Assembly (NCBI GenBank): GCA_046049215.1
Contig: JBJOER010000015.1
Span: 1 to 14,022, forward strand
Length of the DNA stretch: 14,022 bases
Direction of reading: 5' to 3'
Source: JAJTFW01 sp046049215
GTDB taxonomy: Bacteria > Bacteroidota > Bacteroidia > AKYH767-A > OLB10
The position numbers and the translations under genes are program-made. This document shows positions 12,118 through 14,022 of the stretch, piece after piece. The first letter of the stretch is position 1, and every line of letters begins with the position of its first letter. A model generated the notes under the pieces. That model made no database searches. It was not told the DNA's origin and saw nothing but the letters and a program-made list of their open reading frames with translations.

Positions 12118-13596
12118 ATGCAGCATCCCCTGCAACTGACCAACTCCCTGACCCGGAAAAAAGAGCAGTTCGTTCCGATGAACCCGCCGATGGTCGGTAT
12201 GTATGTCTGCGGTCCGACTGTTTACGGTGAACCGCACCTCGGCCATTCCCGCCCGAATATCACCTTCGATGTTCTGTGCCGTTACCTCGAACACGTGGGT
12301 TATAAGGTGCGCTACGTGAGGAACATCACCGATGTAGGCCACCTCGAGAACGATGCCGACGAAGGCGAAGACAAGATCGCCAAAAAGGCCCGCTTAGAGC
12401 AACTTGAGCCGATGGAGATCGTCGAGCTTTACACGGCCAGCTTTCACGAAGCCATGCGCCTGCTGAACAACCGTCCGCCGGGAATTGAACCGAGGGCGTC
12501 CGGCCACATCATCGAGCAGATCGAGATGATCAAGTCCATCATCGATAACGGGTATGCCTATGAGTCCAACGGCTCTGTGTATTTCGATGTCGCCGGATAC
12601 AGCAAGAACAACGATTACGGAAAACTCAGCGGCAGGGTTGTGGAGGAATTGATCGCCGGTGCCGGTAACGAACGGCGCGAGCTTGAAGGGCAGCAGGAAA
12701 AGCAAAACCCCGCCGACTTCGCACTCTGGAAGAAAGCCGCTCCCGAACACATCATGCGCTGGCCCTCCCCCTGGAGCATCGGTTTTCCGGGCTGGCATAT
12801 CGAGTGCTCCGCAATGAGCCGCAAGTACCTTGGCGAGACATTCGACATACACGGTGGAGGAATGGATCTGTTGTTCCCGCATCACGAAAGCGAGATCGCA
12901 CAGTCGAAGGGCAGTTGTGGCCACGACCCCGTTCGGTATTGGGTGCACAATAACATGATCACCATCAACGGACAGAAGATGGGCAAGTCGCTGGGCAATT
13001 TCATCAATCTGCGTCAGTTGTTCACCGGGGAACATCCCCTATTGCAGCAGGCGTATAGCCCCATGACGGTTCGTTTTTTCATTCTTCAGGCACATTACCG
13101 CAGTACCCTTGATTTTAGCAACGAGGGACTTCAGGCCGCTGAGAAAGGGCTGGCACGACTGATGGCGGCCGTTGAACTCGCCGGAAATCTTCAGGCGGGC
13201 GATGTGTCAACCGTGGACGTGAAACCGATCCGCGATCAGGCCTATGCCGCACTGAACGACGATTTGAATACCGCTATTGCCATCTCGCACTTGTTCGAAG
13301 CCGTGCGCATCGTCAATTCTGTTCATGCCGGACACGAAAAACTGTCCGCAAGCGATATCGCGCATGTTCAGGATACATTCCGCATTCTGGTGTTCGACAT
13401 CCTCGGTCTTCAGCCTGAAGCAGTAAGTGGGGGAGGAGAAGACCTGGAAGCAGTGATGCAATTGCTGCTCTCTATCCGGAGTGATGCCAAGTCGAAGAAG
13501 GACTTTGCAACCTCAGACAAGATCCGTGACGAGCTCGGGAAAGTGGGCTTTGTCATCAAAGACGAAAAAGATGGTACGACCTGGAAGAAAGCCTGA
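12118..13596 (+). CDS. cysS: Cysteinyl-tRNA synthetase
   Basis: 492 residues from ATG 12118 (MQHPLQLTNSLTRKKEQF). The frame stays open upstream to 12022, but that would overlap tdh and adds unrelated sequence. It charges tRNA-Cys with cysteine using ATP. The class I Rossmann core shows YVCGPTVYGEPHLGHSR (29-45), where the HIGH motif reads HLGH (40-43), and the KMSKS loop reads KMGKS (287-291), usual for Bacteroidota. The zinc that selects cysteine should be held by Cys31, Cys230 (GWHIECSAMS), His255 and Glu259 (FPHHESEI), all present. NITDVGHLENDADEGEDKI (69-87) and GGGMDLLFPHHE (246-257) are family signatures. The C-terminal part (about 370-492) is the DALR-type anticodon-binding region, ending with KDFATSDKIRDELGKVGF. 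It lies 92 bases after tdh, in a gap with no clear promoter, and its end overlaps the next gene by 26 bases. Confidence 0.97.
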   Translation: MQHPLQLTNSLTRKKEQFVPMNPPMVGMYVCGPTVYGEPHLGHSRPNITFDVLCRYLEHVGYKVRYVRNITDVGHLENDADEGEDKIAKKARLEQLEPMEIVELYTASFHEAMRLLNNRPPGIEPRASGHIIEQIEMIKSIIDNGYAYESNGSVYFDVAGYSKNNDYGKLSGRVVEELIAGAGNERRELEGQQEKQNPADFALWKKAAPEHIMRWPSPWSIGFPGWHIECSAMSRKYLGETFDIHGGGMDLLFPHHESEIAQSKGSCGHDPVRYWVHNNMITINGQKMGKSLGNFINLRQLFTGEHPLLQQAYSPMTVRFFILQAHYRSTLDFSNEGLQAAEKGLARLMAAVELAGNLQAGDVSTVDVKPIRDQAYAALNDDLNTAIAISHLFEAVRIVNSVHAGHEKLSASDIAHVQDTFRILVFDILGLQPEAVSGGGEDLEAVMQLLLSIRSDAKSKKDFATSDKIRDELGKVGFVIKDEKDGTTWKKA

Positions 13597-14022
13597 GTTT
13601 CATAACCTGTTTTTCATCGCCCTGGTCTTTTTCCTCTCGTCATGTGGAGGGGATGGAGCTGAAAAACCGAAAACTCAATCCGCCTCTTCCAAGCCGGCTG
13701 TTCAGGTTCCGGTTTTCAATGCTGATTCAGCTTATGCCTACTTGAAACAGCAGGTGGAGTTCGGTCCACGAGTGCCGAATACGGAGGCCCATCAACAGTG
13801 TGGTGACTGGTTCGTCAACCGTTTGTCGGAATGGGCCGATACCGTCATTGTGCAGCCGTTTCAGGTCCGTGCCTTCGATGGGAAAATGCTGAACGGACGA
13901 AATATTGTCGCCGCGTTTCATCCCGAACTGGGTAACCGGATCATGCTCTTTGCGCATTGGGATACCAGGCCCTTTGCCGATATGGATGACGCGGATAAAA
14001 ACAAGCCCATTCAAGGAGCCAA
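13571..14022 (+). CDS. Lipoprotein M28-family metallopeptidase / glutaminyl cyclase-like (partial, runs off the end)
   Basis: ATG 13571 lies inside the end of cysS in another frame (26-base overlap), and 150 codons are visible before the window ends. The start gives a lipoprotein signal: basic MVRPGRKPEFHN, hydrophobic LFFIALVFFL, lipobox LSSC with Cys25, then GGDG. After a flexible Ser/Pro-rich linker (26-50) the M28 fold begins: DSAYAYLKQQVEFGPRVPNTEAHQQC (52-77), GDWFVNRLSEWADTV (78-92), LNGRNIVAAF (107-116) and the zinc-site motif FAHWDTRP (127-134) with His129 and Asp131. The following ADMDDADKNKPIQGA is the usual lead into the GANDGASG metal site, which falls outside the window. M28 lipoproteins of this type are aminopeptidases or glutaminyl-peptide cyclotransferases; the visible part does not decide between them. 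The overlap suggests co-translation with cysS. Confidence 0.88.
   Translation, partial: MVRPGRKPEFHNLFFIALVFFLSSCGGDGAEKPKTQSASSKPAVQVPVFNADSAYAYLKQQVEFGPRVPNTEAHQQCGDWFVNRLSEWADTVIVQPFQVRAFDGKMLNGRNIVAAFHPELGNRIMLFAHWDTRPFADMDDADKNKPIQGA

Noticed and set aside
12394..13035. Minus-strand open frame of 213 codons inside cysS
   Set aside because: It covers the best conserved cysS motifs on the other strand and has no recognisable domain or promoter.

Overview
The window looks like an ordinary chromosomal segment of a Bacteroidota species (a free-living, probably environmental member; order not determinable from this alone). The signs are a type IX secretion (T9SS) C-terminal sorting domain, Bacteroidota-type promoters (TTG then TAnnTTTG, with no convincing Shine-Dalgarno sites), a PG_1098-type methyltransferase, an SDR-type threonine dehydrogenase, and a CysS with a KMGKS loop. 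Most genes are housekeeping or metabolic. I see no rRNA, tRNA, CRISPR array, insertion sequence, integrase or phage gene, and no stretch over 300 bases lacks a gene.

Layout. 1-453 (+) is the 3' end of a gene for a large surface or adhesin-like secreted protein. It is separated by a bidirectional hairpin terminator (466-495) from 513-1445 (-), a secreted lamin-tail-domain protein with a T9SS tail. Next on the minus strand are a small protein of unknown function (1591-1860) and the carboxyltransferase subunit of an acyl-CoA (propionyl-CoA type) carboxylase (2049-3596). 3699-4676 (+) encodes an exported protein of unknown function with two similar-looking halves. It converges with 4689-5132 (-), a short protein resembling domain 3 of eRF1. 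DNA polymerase I (5227-8037, -) has all three domains intact.

Divergent from polA is a MmcQ/YjbR-family gene (8157-8513, +) with the clearest plus-strand promoter. It converges with a class I methyltransferase carrying a THUMP-like region (8519-9721, -). The last 4.2 kb is a plus-strand run: a DUF502 membrane protein (9807-10388), a TTG-started exported coiled-coil protein (10395-11057), L-threonine 3-dehydrogenase (11054-12025), cysteinyl-tRNA synthetase (12118-13596), and the start of an M28-family lipoprotein peptidase (13571 to the window end). Spacings are 6 bp, a 4-bp overlap, 92 bp and a 26-bp overlap, so at least parts of it are probably one transcript.

Two links in amino-acid and acyl-CoA metabolism can be inferred (threonine dehydrogenase, acyl-CoA carboxyltransferase), but their partner genes are not in the window. 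I did not find a new multi-gene system. The less ordinary points are the truncated surface-protein end, the two-repeat exported protein, the eRF1-like protein, the TTG-started gene in the same frame as its upstream neighbour, and a set of promoter-like motifs that consistently predict very short 5' leaders.
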